Origin: Mermis nigrescens
Lineage: Eukaryota > Nematoda > Enoplea > Mermithida > Mermithidae
Reading direction: 5' to 3'
NCBI GenBank assembly: GCA_036768485.1
Contig: JAVLUZ010000836.1
Span: 109,977-173,976, forward strand
Length of the DNA stretch: 64,000 bases
Of this stretch, positions 12,501 through 20,674 are shown piece by piece. A model generated the notes under the pieces. It did not search any database. It was not told the origin of the DNA and saw only the letters and a program-made list of their open reading frames with translations. The translations under genes and the position numbers were made by a program. Every line of letters starts with the position of its first letter. Positions within the stretch are counted from its first letter, which is position 1.

Positions 12501-15500
12501 CCCCAGCATTAATTTTTGAAATTTTTTACAGTTTTTTTCGCAATTTTTTGATGCCAATGGATAGTGCTCGATGAGAACCGTTGAAAAATGGTGCTTTCAT
12601 CACCATACCACCATTTTTGAGACCATTTTTTGACCTCTGGAAAATATCTCTAAACCCCCCATCCCCAGAATTTTTGTGCTGCCTACCTATGCTTGCATGT
12701 ACAGAAAAATAACTAAATTTGATATGAATAAAATTGAAATTGCCCACGGACTGTGTTCGCCTTTGCCGTAATTTCGCCTTATTTTACCTAAAATATTACT
12801 CGTTTTTCATAAGCAAACTTACTCACATTTTCATGGCTGGCATGTGATTGCGTGTCCGAAAATTGACCTAGAATTTGATTCGAATTAGCTTTATACAGCT
12901 ATTTTCCGTTCGCTGCATATAAATTCTTTCAAAGCAATTTATTTTATTCAACTCAATTACAACAACACGAATTTTTTATCCTTTTAAACTAATGAGGCAT
13001 TTATATTTTCCTTGTTTTGAATCGATCTTTTAAGGTCAAATTCACAGCAGCAAAATCAAAAGCTAAATCAAACCTAGGAAGTAGCTATAAGAAATGCTAG
13101 ATAGCAAAAAACTTATTTTTCCTCTTTTGGATTTGAAAGAATTTAAAAAACCTTCATATGTTTTACGTACTTTAAACTCGTCAAGCATAGAATTAGATGT
13201 ACGTGTCAGAAGTAATGAATGACTCTTACTGAAGTCATCAACTTCTATCTCTTGCGTGACAGTTAAATCAGCCTCGTCATTCGCTAAGTCGGGCCGATTT
13301 TGGGACCTAGCTGAATACGTTTCTAAAATGACCTTAAAACTGATAAATGCTAAATCAGATGATTTGTACACACCTGTCAGCCTAAATCTTGCTTTATTTT
13401 CAACAAAAAATATTCATATTCTACTTTGGGAATCTAAACTCTGTAAACTCTACTCGCATGTCTGATCATCACTACAAACTGATTCACAGAATAGAAATGT
13501 ATTACCAGAGTCGCTTCTTTTCATCCTCATAGATAGTCTTCGGATATGAAAGTGCAGAATCGATCATGGTAGCTTTGTAATTCGGAATAGTCGTGTTTGA
13601 AGGAATAAAATCACTCGGTTTGGGTAAGTCTATGTCTGATCCGTCGATTGTAGCCATTCCAAAGTCTTTCAATTTATCGGAACATATTTTATTGATACTG
13701 TACGATGCCTTATACCACTTGCCGATCCGATCCGTTTTTCCTAGAGCGATGACAATTCCAGAATTTCAATATCCGTGTTAGATCGTTGATTTAATAAGCA
13801 AATAAGCATATTGATGCGAAGCAATCAATTATTTTTATTTGTCAGAGAAGAAATATCCAATACAATATGTAAATTTTTTAAAGGACTTATAAGATAAATC
13901 GACGGAAAAAATTTTCGCCTGTGAGCTTCTCTAAAGAGTTCACATGACACAATATACGGACTTACATTATCTATTCTTAAGCTTCAGAAATGATCTGTGA
14001 AATTGCAAATGCCATCTCATTTTTTAAACTTGTTGACCTTTCAGCATCTAATTTTTTATACAAATCACGGAAGATGCATTTTGGAGAGCCTCATTTTCAA
14101 ATCTACCACGCAATAAAGTAGAAGAATTTATCTAGTTTTCTTGACACACCTTAAGGTTCGGCATATTCAATTTTTGAGATTAATAACAAAATGATTTTTT
14201 TCATTTATCTTACCTTTGAATGCCTTTGACGCTACTATGTATATCAAATTATTTGGATTCAAAAGCTGTAAGGCATCTTTCAGCGGTTTTTCGTCAAAAT
14301 AGACTTTTTCTTGATATGGTCCGCTAATCGCCTTCTGTATGCCAAACAAGCACATTCCTTGAGACATAGCCTTCACTGACTCCAATGCTGTTGATTTTTC
14401 CTAAGAACAGACTTTATATCTCCTGAAAAGTAAATTATCGAGCCTAAAACGAGCTTTGGAATGTGTAAAGTTAAAAATAGCATAAATGCTGACAATTTCA
14501 AAATTCTTGTACATCATTCCTGTGGAACGTCTGATTTTCTGCCTCTAAGTTGCACTGCTTTCTTGAAGAAATGTCGGTTTTTCTGTTCCTAAGTGACAAA
14601 TCTATAGGGCTTGAATGTACACAAGGCTTCAAAAAGTGGCTCAAATGTCGGCAACAGACGTAATTTCAATCATTGATGATATCACAAACTTTTGCGTGAA
14701 AGATTTCATTTTCAATCGTTTTCGGCTATAATTTTTTCTTTAAAAAAATAATTCTCGCTTTTTTCCTTCTGTGGTCTTCCCGAATGCTCCATTAGCACAC
14801 ACGAATGTGCGTTGAACGAAGGATTTTTAAAAACTAACTATGAATTGTGACTCAGGTATGTTTCCAGAACTTAAAAAAAATTTTCAATTTATCAAACATT
14901 GTTTGCCTATGATTATTTACTTTCACTTATTTTTCCAGCAAGACTATGCCTTTTTGATAGTAAAAAAGCAAATATGCATGTATAAACACAAATTATGGTC
15001 AACATAGATGAAAATCCAAAATTTTCTCCAAACACGCTTGATATTGGCCAGAAACAGTGGATTAAGATTGTATTTACCATATTTTAGCAATGGTGTTATT
15101 TTAGAGGACATTTTAGCTTTTAAAATCTCATTATCTGACCTCAGGCCGGCCGTAGTGCATTTATGTGTGCTTCAGTTCGTCGCCACTTCTACTCTTCTAA
15201 TAACATGCATGTTTCTTCCACTAACGATCAGCAAAACTGAGATTTTAGTGAATTTCTATTTCGAAACTCTAGCTCTTTCTCCGACTGCTTCACTCGGGTC
15301 GATCTTAGTGTCACGTTCGAGGGAACATAATCAAATAATAGGCAAAACTAAATACATGAAAAATTTCACAAGAAATTTCTCAACATTCTGATTTATACTT
15401 TAAGTAAGCTTCATTCCTGCTGATTTCATGTTTATATTTGAGGCAGTTCGGTGAACTATTTTTTGGCAGTTGGTCCAGGTGTTTGCATGTATCGGCCACT

Positions 15501-16584
15501 CTGGGTTGTTGACCACTCGGTACTGTCGGCCAAGCGGGACTGTCGCCTACACTGAACAGTCGGCCGCCCGGTACTGTCGGCCACTCCAAACAGTCGGCTA
15601 ATCCATACTGTCAGTCACCCGGGAACTTTTTGTTTGGCAGATCTATTTTATATCGTTTGCCGGTGATCCGGGACTGTTGGTCACCAGGACTGTCGGTGAC
15701 CCAGGACTATCGGTCACCTGGGACTGTCAGTCATCCGGGACGGGACCGAAGGATGAGTGGAATGGAAATTCACAAAAGTGCTTAAAATAATTTATTAGAT
15801 ATTAAGTACAATCGCTTTTTTGCTGTTTGTAAGTATAAAGTCGCAACTAAATTTTTGACGATCTCGCTAATCTATTTGATCAAGCAAGATTTCTATACAA
15901 TTACGGATACTAGGAAGAAAATCGTACGAGATTGGGTCTACCTGGTCTTAAAATTTCACTCTACAGCTTCTAGATAATTTTAAGTAGGTGCTATTCCAGA
16001 AATTTTGATTTTTGTCAATTTTTGACCCCTACCTTATTCTGAAAGTTCTATGTATACTTCCAATTTTGGCGTGCTTATTTAGTCAAGGTTCCCAGGATTT
16101 AAAACAGCTCGCGACGCAAGTTGGGCTGAGATTCCCAAAAACTATCCTCTTATGTATATAGTATTATAAATGTTTGATTATTCGTGAAAAAGAGTAAAAA
16201 GCACCTTATAGAAGAAATCCAGTCTTCTTTTGATATTAATTTCGTTTTGTATCCACTCTTGAGTCGGTTGAGACCTTACGAAATTCACGTATGCAAATAG
16301 CTCTCGCAGAAGCGTATCCGTATTACGTAAGCCGTGTACCGTCAAATCAAATTTAATGGTAAAATATCCAAAATCGATGGGCCATCGGGAATACGAGACA
16401 ACCATGTCAGTGATCAAGTTATTGTTTTTCAACCAATTCACAAAGCTTTTCGATCCGCGGTTAGAAAATAATTTCGTTATGTAGTCGGCTGGCAGCGAGT
16501 AGAAATGCTCTTGAAGATCAGGCGTTGGGAAATAGACTCTCAAGAATCGGCTGTCTTTCAATGGAACGTACCTTATTTCATAGC
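389..16584 (-). CDS. Insulin-degrading-enzyme-like M16 metallopeptidase, partial, 8 exons recognised
   Basis: Spliced gene on the minus strand, exons in transcript order 16584-16205, 14400-14214, 13740-13506, 10214-9793, 7754-7662, 6781-6689, 2208-2062 and 513-389. I translated each by hand. Every intron begins GT and ends AG, the phases match at all seven junctions, and no stop interrupts the joined frame. The roughly 560 residues follow insulysin (IDE) in order, from about the second half of its N-terminal half-enzyme to the C-terminal M16 domain. Landmarks are [68 protein letters not shown] and SRIEAF. IDE-type M16A enzymes are zinc peptidases that degrade peptides inside a closed chamber. 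The HxxEH zinc site lies upstream and was not found, so catalytic competence is unknown. The last exons presumably lie beyond position 1. Nardilysin or another M16A paralogue is a possible alternative. Confidence 0.87.
1195..1900 (+). repeat. Cluster of three family G MITE-like units
   Basis: Three head-to-tail related units (about 1195-1490, 1490-1675 and 1675-1900). Each opens with GGGTCTA or AGACCCCCAAAATGG, continues with GGGAAATTTT, GAGGCAAAATGAAGG and TGAAATTGAC, and ends near GATCGnCCATGCTGTGCATC and GTCGTTnC. The units differ at many positions, so the amplification is old. The family recurs through the first 32 kb, mainly in M16 introns. Confidence 0.65.
2062..2208 (-). CDS. M16 peptidase exon (C-terminal M16 domain)
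   Basis: Reads [20 protein letters not shown] and then [21 protein letters not shown], matching the IDE order CGIEIYYQ, LFCQII, LRTKEQLG. Donor CTTG|GTAATA. The start is less certain: acceptor CGAAG at 2209 or CAG at 2192. The intron towards 6689 is about 4.5 kb and is filled by a satellite relic, a CTAG element and a hexamer element. Confidence 0.8.
2508..4296 (-). repeat. Diverged inverted relic of satellite array B
   Basis: Begins at a GGTAGCGCGTTAGCGCG hairpin half and is the reverse complement, strongly diverged, of the array-B segments at about 40950-43280 and 52140-54470. Shared landmarks are the ATACTTGG next to the hairpin, a GTAGATAAAAAA block, a poly-T spacer, and repeated TGTAAAGTTTACACT boxes at 3999, 4130 and 4258. 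It lies in an M16 intron directly against a CTAG element relic, so the array was already associated with that family when it inserted. Confidence 0.6.
4297..4933 (+). mobile_element. CTAG-end element, old relic
   Basis: The right end reads CCTAGTCCCCTCCTTTCATG, then TTTTGTTCCATCAGAGCATT and TTTGCTAG followed by TA. The left inverted copy is degraded but keeps AGGGGACTAG (4298) and CTGCTAAAAAACGCAAAAAA (4367). The internal 4535-4575 contains a short perfect inverted repeat (ATGAGTG..AATTATGCACTCAT, then GAAGCCAATGACG). It is the most diverged member of the family in the window. Confidence 0.6.
4990..5146 (+). repeat. Family G MITE, left piece split by the hexamer element
   Basis: Carries the family G landmarks GGGGTCAAAATTCTTG, AAATGAGGCAAATAAAA and GAAATTGACCGAAAACTGAG. 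It stops at 5146, where a different element begins, and resumes at 6261-6365 with the family's GATCGGCCATGCTGTGCATC end. The split dates the hexamer element as younger. Confidence 0.65.
5147..6253 (+). mobile_element. Non-autonomous hAT-like element with GGCACC-hexamer subterminal arrays
   Basis: Starts TAGTGATGTCC and ends GGACATCAC, resembling the CAGTGATG ends seen in some hAT elements. TTTGTAT flanks it on both sides (5140-5146 and 6254-6260), which is close to the 8-bp duplication expected of hAT. Just inside the left end are about seven tandem GGCACC hexamers followed by inverted GGTGCC copies (5161-5268). Three or more occur at the right end (6210-6245). The 900-bp core is AT-rich with no ORF. 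Confidence 0.65.
6689..6781 (-). CDS. M16 peptidase small exon
   Basis: Ninety-three bases reading [16 protein letters not shown] and then [15 protein letters not shown]. Acceptor GCAAG|CACTG, donor ATCAG|GTACAG. A competing donor at 6669 (TAC|GTGAAT) would be used with an acceptor at 2192 and also keeps frame. I prefer 6689 because the CAG|GTA donor is stronger and the joined protein keeps a Val four residues before SAVVINFQ. Confidence 0.75.
6994..7150 (+). repeat. Family M MITE fragment
   Basis: TACATGGGCAGCAACAAAAT, TTCTGGAGAATCC and the terminal ACCCAAGCGTGG match family M ends, but the core is shortened. Located in the 0.9-kb intron between the exons at 7662 and 6781. Confidence 0.5.
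7662..7754 (-). CDS. M16 peptidase small exon (GN motif)
   Basis: Ninety-three bases encoding [20 protein letters not shown] and then [13 protein letters not shown] has a Phe-to-Leu helix followed by a Leu-His-Gly-Asn motif here. Acceptor AATTAAG|CC, donor TACA|GTAAGC. It is too short to appear as a long ORF; I found it by looking for the segment missing between its neighbours. Confidence 0.82.
8110..8325 (-). repeat. Family G MITE copy
   Basis: Reverse orientation: TTTTAGTCAATTTAAAGCAC, CTTCATTTCGCCTCAC, GAAAATTTCCCATTTTT, TTCTGGGATCTACCCCC. In the 2-kb intron between the exons at 9793 and 7754. Confidence 0.6.
8620..8872 (-). repeat. Family G MITE copy
   Basis: Reverse orientation with both ends visible: CACAGCATGGCCGATCTG at the left and CCATTTTTCCATTCTGGAGG at the right. 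Better preserved than the neighbouring copy. Confidence 0.65.
9440..9735 (+). repeat. Family G MITE copy, adjoining the exon at 9793
   Basis: Forward copy: AGACCCCAGAATGGGAAAAT, AAATGATGCAAAATAAAGC, TTGACTAGTAACTGCAG, TTTTGACCTCATTTTGGCTC. It ends about 60 bp from the donor of the M16 exon. Confidence 0.65.
9793..10214 (-). CDS. M16 peptidase middle-domain exon
   Basis: About 140 residues. It opens [20 protein letters not shown], matching the Phe-x-x-Pro-Lys-Ala entry to the middle domain of IDE, and continues through helical segments ([20 protein letters not shown]) to [10 protein letters not shown]. Acceptor TTAACAG|G, donor GCAGG|GTATCC. The upstream intron (10215-13505) is 3.3 kb and holds a family G MITE, a whole foldback element and a family M MITE. 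Confidence 0.87.
10565..10855 (+). repeat. Family G MITE copy
   Basis: Forward copy from CATGCACGAGGGGGCTTGGG, through AATGAAGCAAAATGAAGG, to CATCGGTCATGCTGTACATC. The ends suggest imperfect inverted repeats around a CATGCA core. Confidence 0.65.
11080..12302. mobile_element. Foldback element FB1 with 15-bp-array inverted arms
   Basis: The left arm (about 11082-11450) is some 20 tandem copies of the 15-bp unit GCTCGCCCAGCAATT. The right arm (about 12060-12300) is the same unit inverted (GGCGAGCAATTGCTG), about 15 copies. Inside the arrays a second inverted repeat pairs 11450-11515 with 11838-11895 (AGTTCTGCTGTGATGT and its complement). The loop holds AT-rich DNA and a stray GGCGAGCAATCGCC near 11650. 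No transposase. Tandem short repeats in long inverted arms define Foldback-type elements such as Drosophila FB and Galileo. ATACACTTA occurs just outside both arms (11049 and 12329) and could be a 9-bp target duplication, but the intervening 25-35 bp are not clearly inverted. Open frames across the arrays in all frames are products of the repeat. Confidence 0.8.
12431..12695 (-). repeat. Family M MITE copy
   Basis: From CATGCACACGTGG to the CCTATGCTTGCATG end. Contains GATGCCAATGGATAGTGCTC, ATGAGAACCGTTGAAAAATG and CCATACCACCATTTTTGAG. In an M16 intron just beyond FB1. Confidence 0.6.
13063..13381 (-). other. Unassigned open frame inside an M16 intron
   Basis: About 105 open codons containing [14 protein letters not shown] and ending in a stop at 13063. 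An acceptor TTTAG|G at 13382 is in phase with the exon at 13506, so it could act as an alternative last exon that truncates the enzyme. It does not resemble the IDE middle domain, and the canonical splice to 10214 is excellent, so I do not treat it as part of the main transcript. Confidence 0.25.
13506..13740 (-). CDS. M16 peptidase exon
   Basis: Reads (G)[18 protein letters not shown] and later [13 protein letters not shown] and EDEKKRLW. The motif order Gly-Lys-Thr-Asp-Arg, Trp-Tyr, Pro-x-x-x-x-Phe-Ile-Pro and Leu-Trp is the IDE order. Acceptor CTCTAG|GA, donor CTCTG|GTAATA. The donor leaves TG, completed to Trp by the next exon at 10214. Confidence 0.87.
14214..14400 (-). CDS. M16 peptidase exon
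   Basis: Begins in phase 0 with [15 protein letters not shown] and ends [17 protein letters not shown], the counterpart of the IDE stretch VAIVSKSFEGK. Acceptor TTCTTAG|G, donor AAAG|GTAAGA. The last base supplies the first base of a Gly codon completed by the next exon. Confidence 0.87.
15005..15160 (+). repeat. Family G MITE fragment
   Basis: Degenerate: GATGAAAATCCAAAATTTTC, TTGATATTGGCCAGAAACAG, TTTAGCAATG and TCTGACCTCAGGCCGGCCGT follow the family order. The long forward open frame over this stretch is not protein-like. Confidence 0.4.
15487..15745 (+). repeat. 17-bp minisatellite
   Basis: Tandem units close to GGCCACYCGGKACTGTC, about six copies at 15490-15620 and five more at 15660-15745, separated by about 40 bp of unrelated AT-rich DNA. 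Unit length and wording differ from the 15-bp foldback arrays. Lies in the intron between the M16 exons at 16205 and 14400. Confidence 0.7.
16205..16584 (-). CDS. M16 peptidase exon (IDE-like, inter-domain and second M16 domain)
   Basis: Encodes [19 protein letters not shown] through the [10 protein letters not shown] stretch to RRLDFFYK. It follows IDE from its YKIVPIKD region through the EGPQEWV region with few gaps. Acceptor TTATTAG|GC, donor AAG|GTGCTT. The exon starts with the last two bases of a codon and ends on a codon boundary. This is the longest continuous and most confidently assigned part of the gene. Confidence 0.88.
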
Positions 16585-17485
16585 CTAATAAAAACAAATT
16601 CTATTTGTATTCATTGCGTTACGTTAAAGCAAGAAATCATAACTTCGCCTGAAGGAGTAAAATATTTGTTGTTTAAATTCAACAATTTTTTGCAGTGTAC
16701 GTAGGCACGCTATGGGGTACAGGGGAAATCGTTCCTCTTCGGAAGTACGAGTATTTTTATTAGGGTACCCCAAAGGATAAAATCAAAAATTCTTGAAGCG
16801 CATTTGAAAAACTGCCAAAATATATTTTAGCACACTTATGAGCTACGAATCCCAACATTTTCAGGCGCTTCGCGTCGCGTTTATTGTTTTTGAACATCTA
16901 TTGTCTTTTGAACAGCCCGAGTTTCAGTATAATGAATATATCAAAATTTTCTGGGGTTCTGCGTAGCATTGTTCATTTTCTGTATCGTTTTTCTTTGAAA
17001 ACGGTCAAAAACATCATTATTTTTGTCTATCTACTAGTAGTGCTGGCCACCTGCATGATCATACTAAACTTCACTTTCAGAGTTGAACTTTAATTAGGTA
17101 ATGTTACAACGTCACCACACATGAGCGTGGAGTCACATGACGAGTTTAGTTGGGCTCCAAAAACCAAGAGCTTTTCGTTTTGATGCAAAAGCATGATAAC
17201 AAATGTCCAAAGGTTTCTGATCAGACCACCAGTCTTTCCGCTTTTTCTTGAACCTTGAAATTTATTGGACTCTCAGGCACCCAACCCTACTTTGGCCCTG
17301 ACCATATAGGTATGTCGCAAACTTATGCGCTGAAATGCTCGTCTGTACAGCATTGATCGCCATCAACAGTTGAAGATTAAGAATGCTATCGATCCATTAC
17401 AGCGCACTATAGCATAATGAAAGGTTCAATTCAGTCTCGGGGTTAAAATAGTTTTTGAAGATATTTCATTCAAATGCATGCTTAC

Positions 17486-17540
17486 CAGAATCGAGGCTCC
17501 TATACAAAAATATACCAATATTCATGGAGTCAATATCAGT
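17486..17540 (-). CDS. Candidate upstream exon of the M16 peptidase
   Basis: Fifty-five bases read TDIDSMNIGIFLYRSLDS, which resembles the IDE segment in which an Asn-Leu-Met stretch leads to the Gly-Arg-Glu-Ser-Leu motif. The exon is bounded by ...TGTAG on the acceptor side and G|GTAAGC on the donor side, and it ends in phase 1, matching the phase of the exon at 16584. About 35 residues expected between the two are missing, so another small exon should lie between them. The polypyrimidine tract is poor. This is a short match and tentative. Confidence 0.35.
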
Positions 17541-17839
17541 CTACATTTACGGTTTTTATTTGTCCTTTTTATTGAGAATAACATCGAACGAAAAATCGAA
17601 AAAATTCAATGGCAAAAAGACGAAATTCTTCCCTGACTGTGACAAAAGCAAAATGAAAAGCGGAAAAGATTAGAGATCACATATGAGCATTTACCGAAGT
17701 GCAAATATATCAAAAGTCTTATTATGACAAGTTCTGCAAGTTGAGCTTAGAGATTACGTGGACCGAAAATAGGCGAAAAAGCAGGCAACATTATTAGAAT
17801 TACGCTAATAGCTGCTAAAATCTAACTTAAAAAGAATGT

Positions 17840-18412
17840 CAGTAGTATATCGTGCCACCCTAGGGGGCAGTGTTATAGCCTTGTAGTGTTATAAGATAGG
17901 CAGATCTGCCCCCTGGCCCAAAATCGAGGTCGCGCCAGGGAGCAAAATGGGTTGGGGGCCTGCCCGAGCCTGCCCAGAGCTGGGTTTGAGGGTGGACCCG
18001 GACCTACCCCGCCCAGGAGGTGGGGGTAGGGGGAAATTTTTGAAGAGGCCTATCTCAAGAGCCAGTAGTCGGATCTGAGTTCCCGAACTTTTTGATAGTC
18101 ATGCCTGGCAGGTTTCATTCTGGCATCTTCGGAACTTAGTTATCTTGCTCTCTAGGGAGGGGTGGCGAGAGGTCCTTCCCAGGGGCCAAGGAAGAAAAGG
18201 GAGCGCCCCATGAACCCAATACAGTGTAAAGTATCAATTTTTTTGTTGGACCTGAGAGCCGACCAATTTCTGTTTACACAGTGGTTGGGTATCAGTAGTT
18301 AAGCCTGTCTCCCTGGACCGTGTACAAAGTATAGCCAGTGCTTAAGCATAGGCTATGTTGAAGCATATAGTCCTGTGTTGAAGCACATAGGCAGTATACT
18401 TTGTGTTGCGAT
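17840..18412. repeat. GC-rich repetitive block ending at the assembly gap
   Basis: Unlike its surroundings this block is G-rich (GGGGGCAG, GCCCGAGCCTGCCCAGAGC, AGGTGGGGGTAGGGGG). Near the gap it repeats GCTTAAGCATAGGCTATG and TTGAAGCATATAG-type words. GTTATAAGATAGG at 17890 also occurs in the Helitron-like minisatellite elsewhere in the window. The repeat structure probably caused the gap. Confidence 0.5.
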
Positions 18413-18512
18413 NNNNNNNNNNNNNNNNNNNNNNNNNNNNNNNNNNNNNNNNNNNNNNNNNNNNNNNNNNNNNNNNNNNNNNNNNNNNNNNNNNNNNNNN
18501 NNNNNNNNNNNN
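18413..18512. other. Assembly gap (100 N)
   Basis: Exactly 100 N, the conventional placeholder for a gap of unknown length. The missing upstream exons of the M16 gene could lie here. Confidence 0.95.
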
Positions 18513-19235
18513 TAATGCTATTATTCCAATTGACAGTGACTTTTGCCGAAATTAAGCGGTGCCTTCAACTTGAATAAAATAATAAAAACTTTATAGAAGA
18601 CTGAAATCTGAGCAGATTGTTGTGAGAACAAGCAAAAAGACCTAATATAGTGCGATAACATTTTGATTAGAAATAAATCTGATCCATTACACATCAATCA
18701 GCTATTCAGCAAGCACGCTTCTTGAGAGTCAAGTTCTTATAAAAAATATGAGTCATTCTTGAAAATACCTACTTATTCGGGTCGCAATTAACGTAATTAT
18801 CAAGCATTTAATTGGTGGTCCACCTGAGCAAAGCTCTAATTCCGAGGTATCAAAATTTTTCATTGACTATATAGATTAAAGATATCCATGCTAACGGACA
18901 AAACCGCCTTTATTCCACACTTTTTATGAAAATATATTGATTTAGGTCAAGAGATTGTGGAAAAATGAAAAGTTCTTCCTTAGTAGTATCCTGTAACTTT
19001 AGCGACCATAAGAGCTCAAAATTTTTAGTGTGGGTAGTCGATAATTTTTATGGACTATGGCCGGCGGCAAATGACCTCCATAATTTGGCCAACAAAGGCA
19101 AAAAGCACATAGAAAATGGCAAAAAGCACACATAAAAATGGCCAAGAATGCAAATCTAAGTCGAAAATTGAGGGATCAAATATTTCTGAGATTATGAGGA
19201 CTGGAGGAAGACCAAATGTGGGTGTGGCGTTCATA

Positions 19236-19483
19236 GGTGGGCAGCACCGAAATTCTAAATATGGGGAGTGCAACATTTTCTAAAGGTCAAAAAATGGTCT
19301 CTAAAATGGTTGTATGGCGAAAAAACACCGTTATTTAACGTATCTCATCGAGCACTATCCATTGTCATCAGAAGAATTGCGAAAAAAACAAAACGAAATT
19401 CAAAAATTGAATTCTAGGGTGTTTTTGTTTTATTGGAGTGTGTTATTCGAACTTATTGCATACCCCCACATGCCCACGTATGG
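19236..19483 (+). repeat. Family M MITE copy
   Basis: GTGGGCAGCACCGAAATTCT to TGCCCACGTATGG. Contains ATGGTTGTATGGCGAAAAAA, CATCGAGCACTATCCATTG and CAAAAATTGAATTCTAGGG. Confidence 0.6.
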
Positions 19484-19537
19484 TGGCATTATCCAGTCGC
19501 ACATCCGCGTATGCGGCCCTGAAATTCATATTTCACC

Positions 19538-19658
19538 CTAAAATAAACTATCTTTAGGAGTAGCATGCTGCAAAGGCTGCGACGTCGGCTTCTGAATATC
19601 AATCGAATAAAACGACAAGTCGAACCTCCGACGACCACAATAATTCATATCATAAATG
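19538..19658 (-). CDS. Possible 3' terminal exon of the PAN-domain gene
   Basis: An open stretch after CTAAG reads IYDMNYCGRRRFDLSFYSID, then QKPTSQPLQHATPKDSLF and a TAG stop. It lies between two MITE copies in sequence that is not visibly repetitive. Composition looks protein-like, but the phase fits only the weaker donor (GTTAG|GTGCAG) of the exon at 20675, not the GTAAGT donor. Confidence 0.25.
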
Positions 19659-20103
19659 CTTAGCATATTCGATCAGAGGTTGTCGAGAGGTTTCATCGGT
19701 TAAAACGGTTTCGAAAATTCATGTAAAAGGGCAGTGTCAAAATTACCACATTTTCGACCAATTTTGAGCGCTTGCGGAAAAAAAGATTTTTCTCTGTTCT
19801 TAGCCCTAATTTTGTCTTATTTTTTGAAAACTTTAGCGTTTTTACCTATCTGGGGACTGAGAATTATAGACGTACAGCATGATCAGTCCAAGCGGACTTA
19901 AGCAGAAGGCTTTTCTGATACAAAACGGCCCCAAAAAACGAGTTTAATGGTAAAACAGCGTAAAAACTAAGTTGATTCGCAAATTATGATGATATTTAGG
20001 CATTCTCGAAAAAAGTTATTCATTCCATCTATTTTCGGTCTTCTTTTCGCCATTTTCTTGCCTGAAAATTATCCAATTTTCACATTCGAACAGATCCCAA
20101 ATT

Positions 20104-20640
20104 CCTCCGTGCCACACGTGGGCGTGGGTGGCTGAAAGGGTATACATACCCCAGACGGCCGAATACTCCCCCTCCAGAAATCAAAATCCACCCAGAATTC
20201 AATTTTTAAACTTTTATTCTTTGTTTTATCGCAATATTTTGGTGTCAATAGAAAGTGCTTGATGAGGAACGTTGAAAAATGCTGTCTTTTCGCCATACCA
20301 TCATACGTGGGCAGCAAGAAAATTCTGTGGGGTCCAAGAATTTTCAAAGGTCAAAACATGGCCTGAAAAATGGTGGTATGATGAAGAAAACACAATTTTT
20401 TCGACGTTTCTCGTCGAGCACTATACATTGGCATCAAAAAAATTGCGAAAAAAACAAAAACAATTTAAAAATTGAATTCTGGGGGGTTTTGATTTCTAAG
20501 GGTATTCTGGTTTGTCGGGGAGGGGTGCATACCCCTAAACCCCACGCCCAGGTGTGCATACCACCATTTTTAAGACCATTTCTTAACCTTCGAAAAATCT
20601 TGCACACCCACCACCCCTGGAATTTCAGTGTTGCACACTT
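20104..20640 (-). repeat. Family M MITE interrupted by a second family M MITE
   Basis: The outer copy runs from CCACACGTGGGCGTGGG (20112) to about 20301 and resumes at 20565 with CCATTTTTAAGACCATTTC, ending near 20640. The inner copy (20302-20556) is in the opposite orientation. Nesting shows the family transposed repeatedly over time. Confidence 0.7.
20302..20556 (+). mobile_element. Family M hAT-type MITE, inner copy
   Basis: A 255-bp element starting CATACGTGGGC and ending GCCCAGGTGTG, flanked by CATACCAT (20294) and CATACCAC (20557), an 8-bp duplication with one mismatch. Eight-bp target duplications are the hAT signature. Confidence 0.75.
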
Positions 20641-20674
20641 AAGGTCCCTGAACGTCTGAGCCGTACGCACTTAC

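Noticed and set aside
17486..17640. A second upstream M16 exon at 17560-17630 (frame reading FAIEFFRFF)
   Set aside because: It recalls the IDE segment before the catalytic Glu region but hits a stop after about 20 residues and lacks a usable donor.
20279..20670. Open frames over the nested MITE pair
   Set aside because: Homologous frames recur wherever family M occurs and encode no conserved protein.
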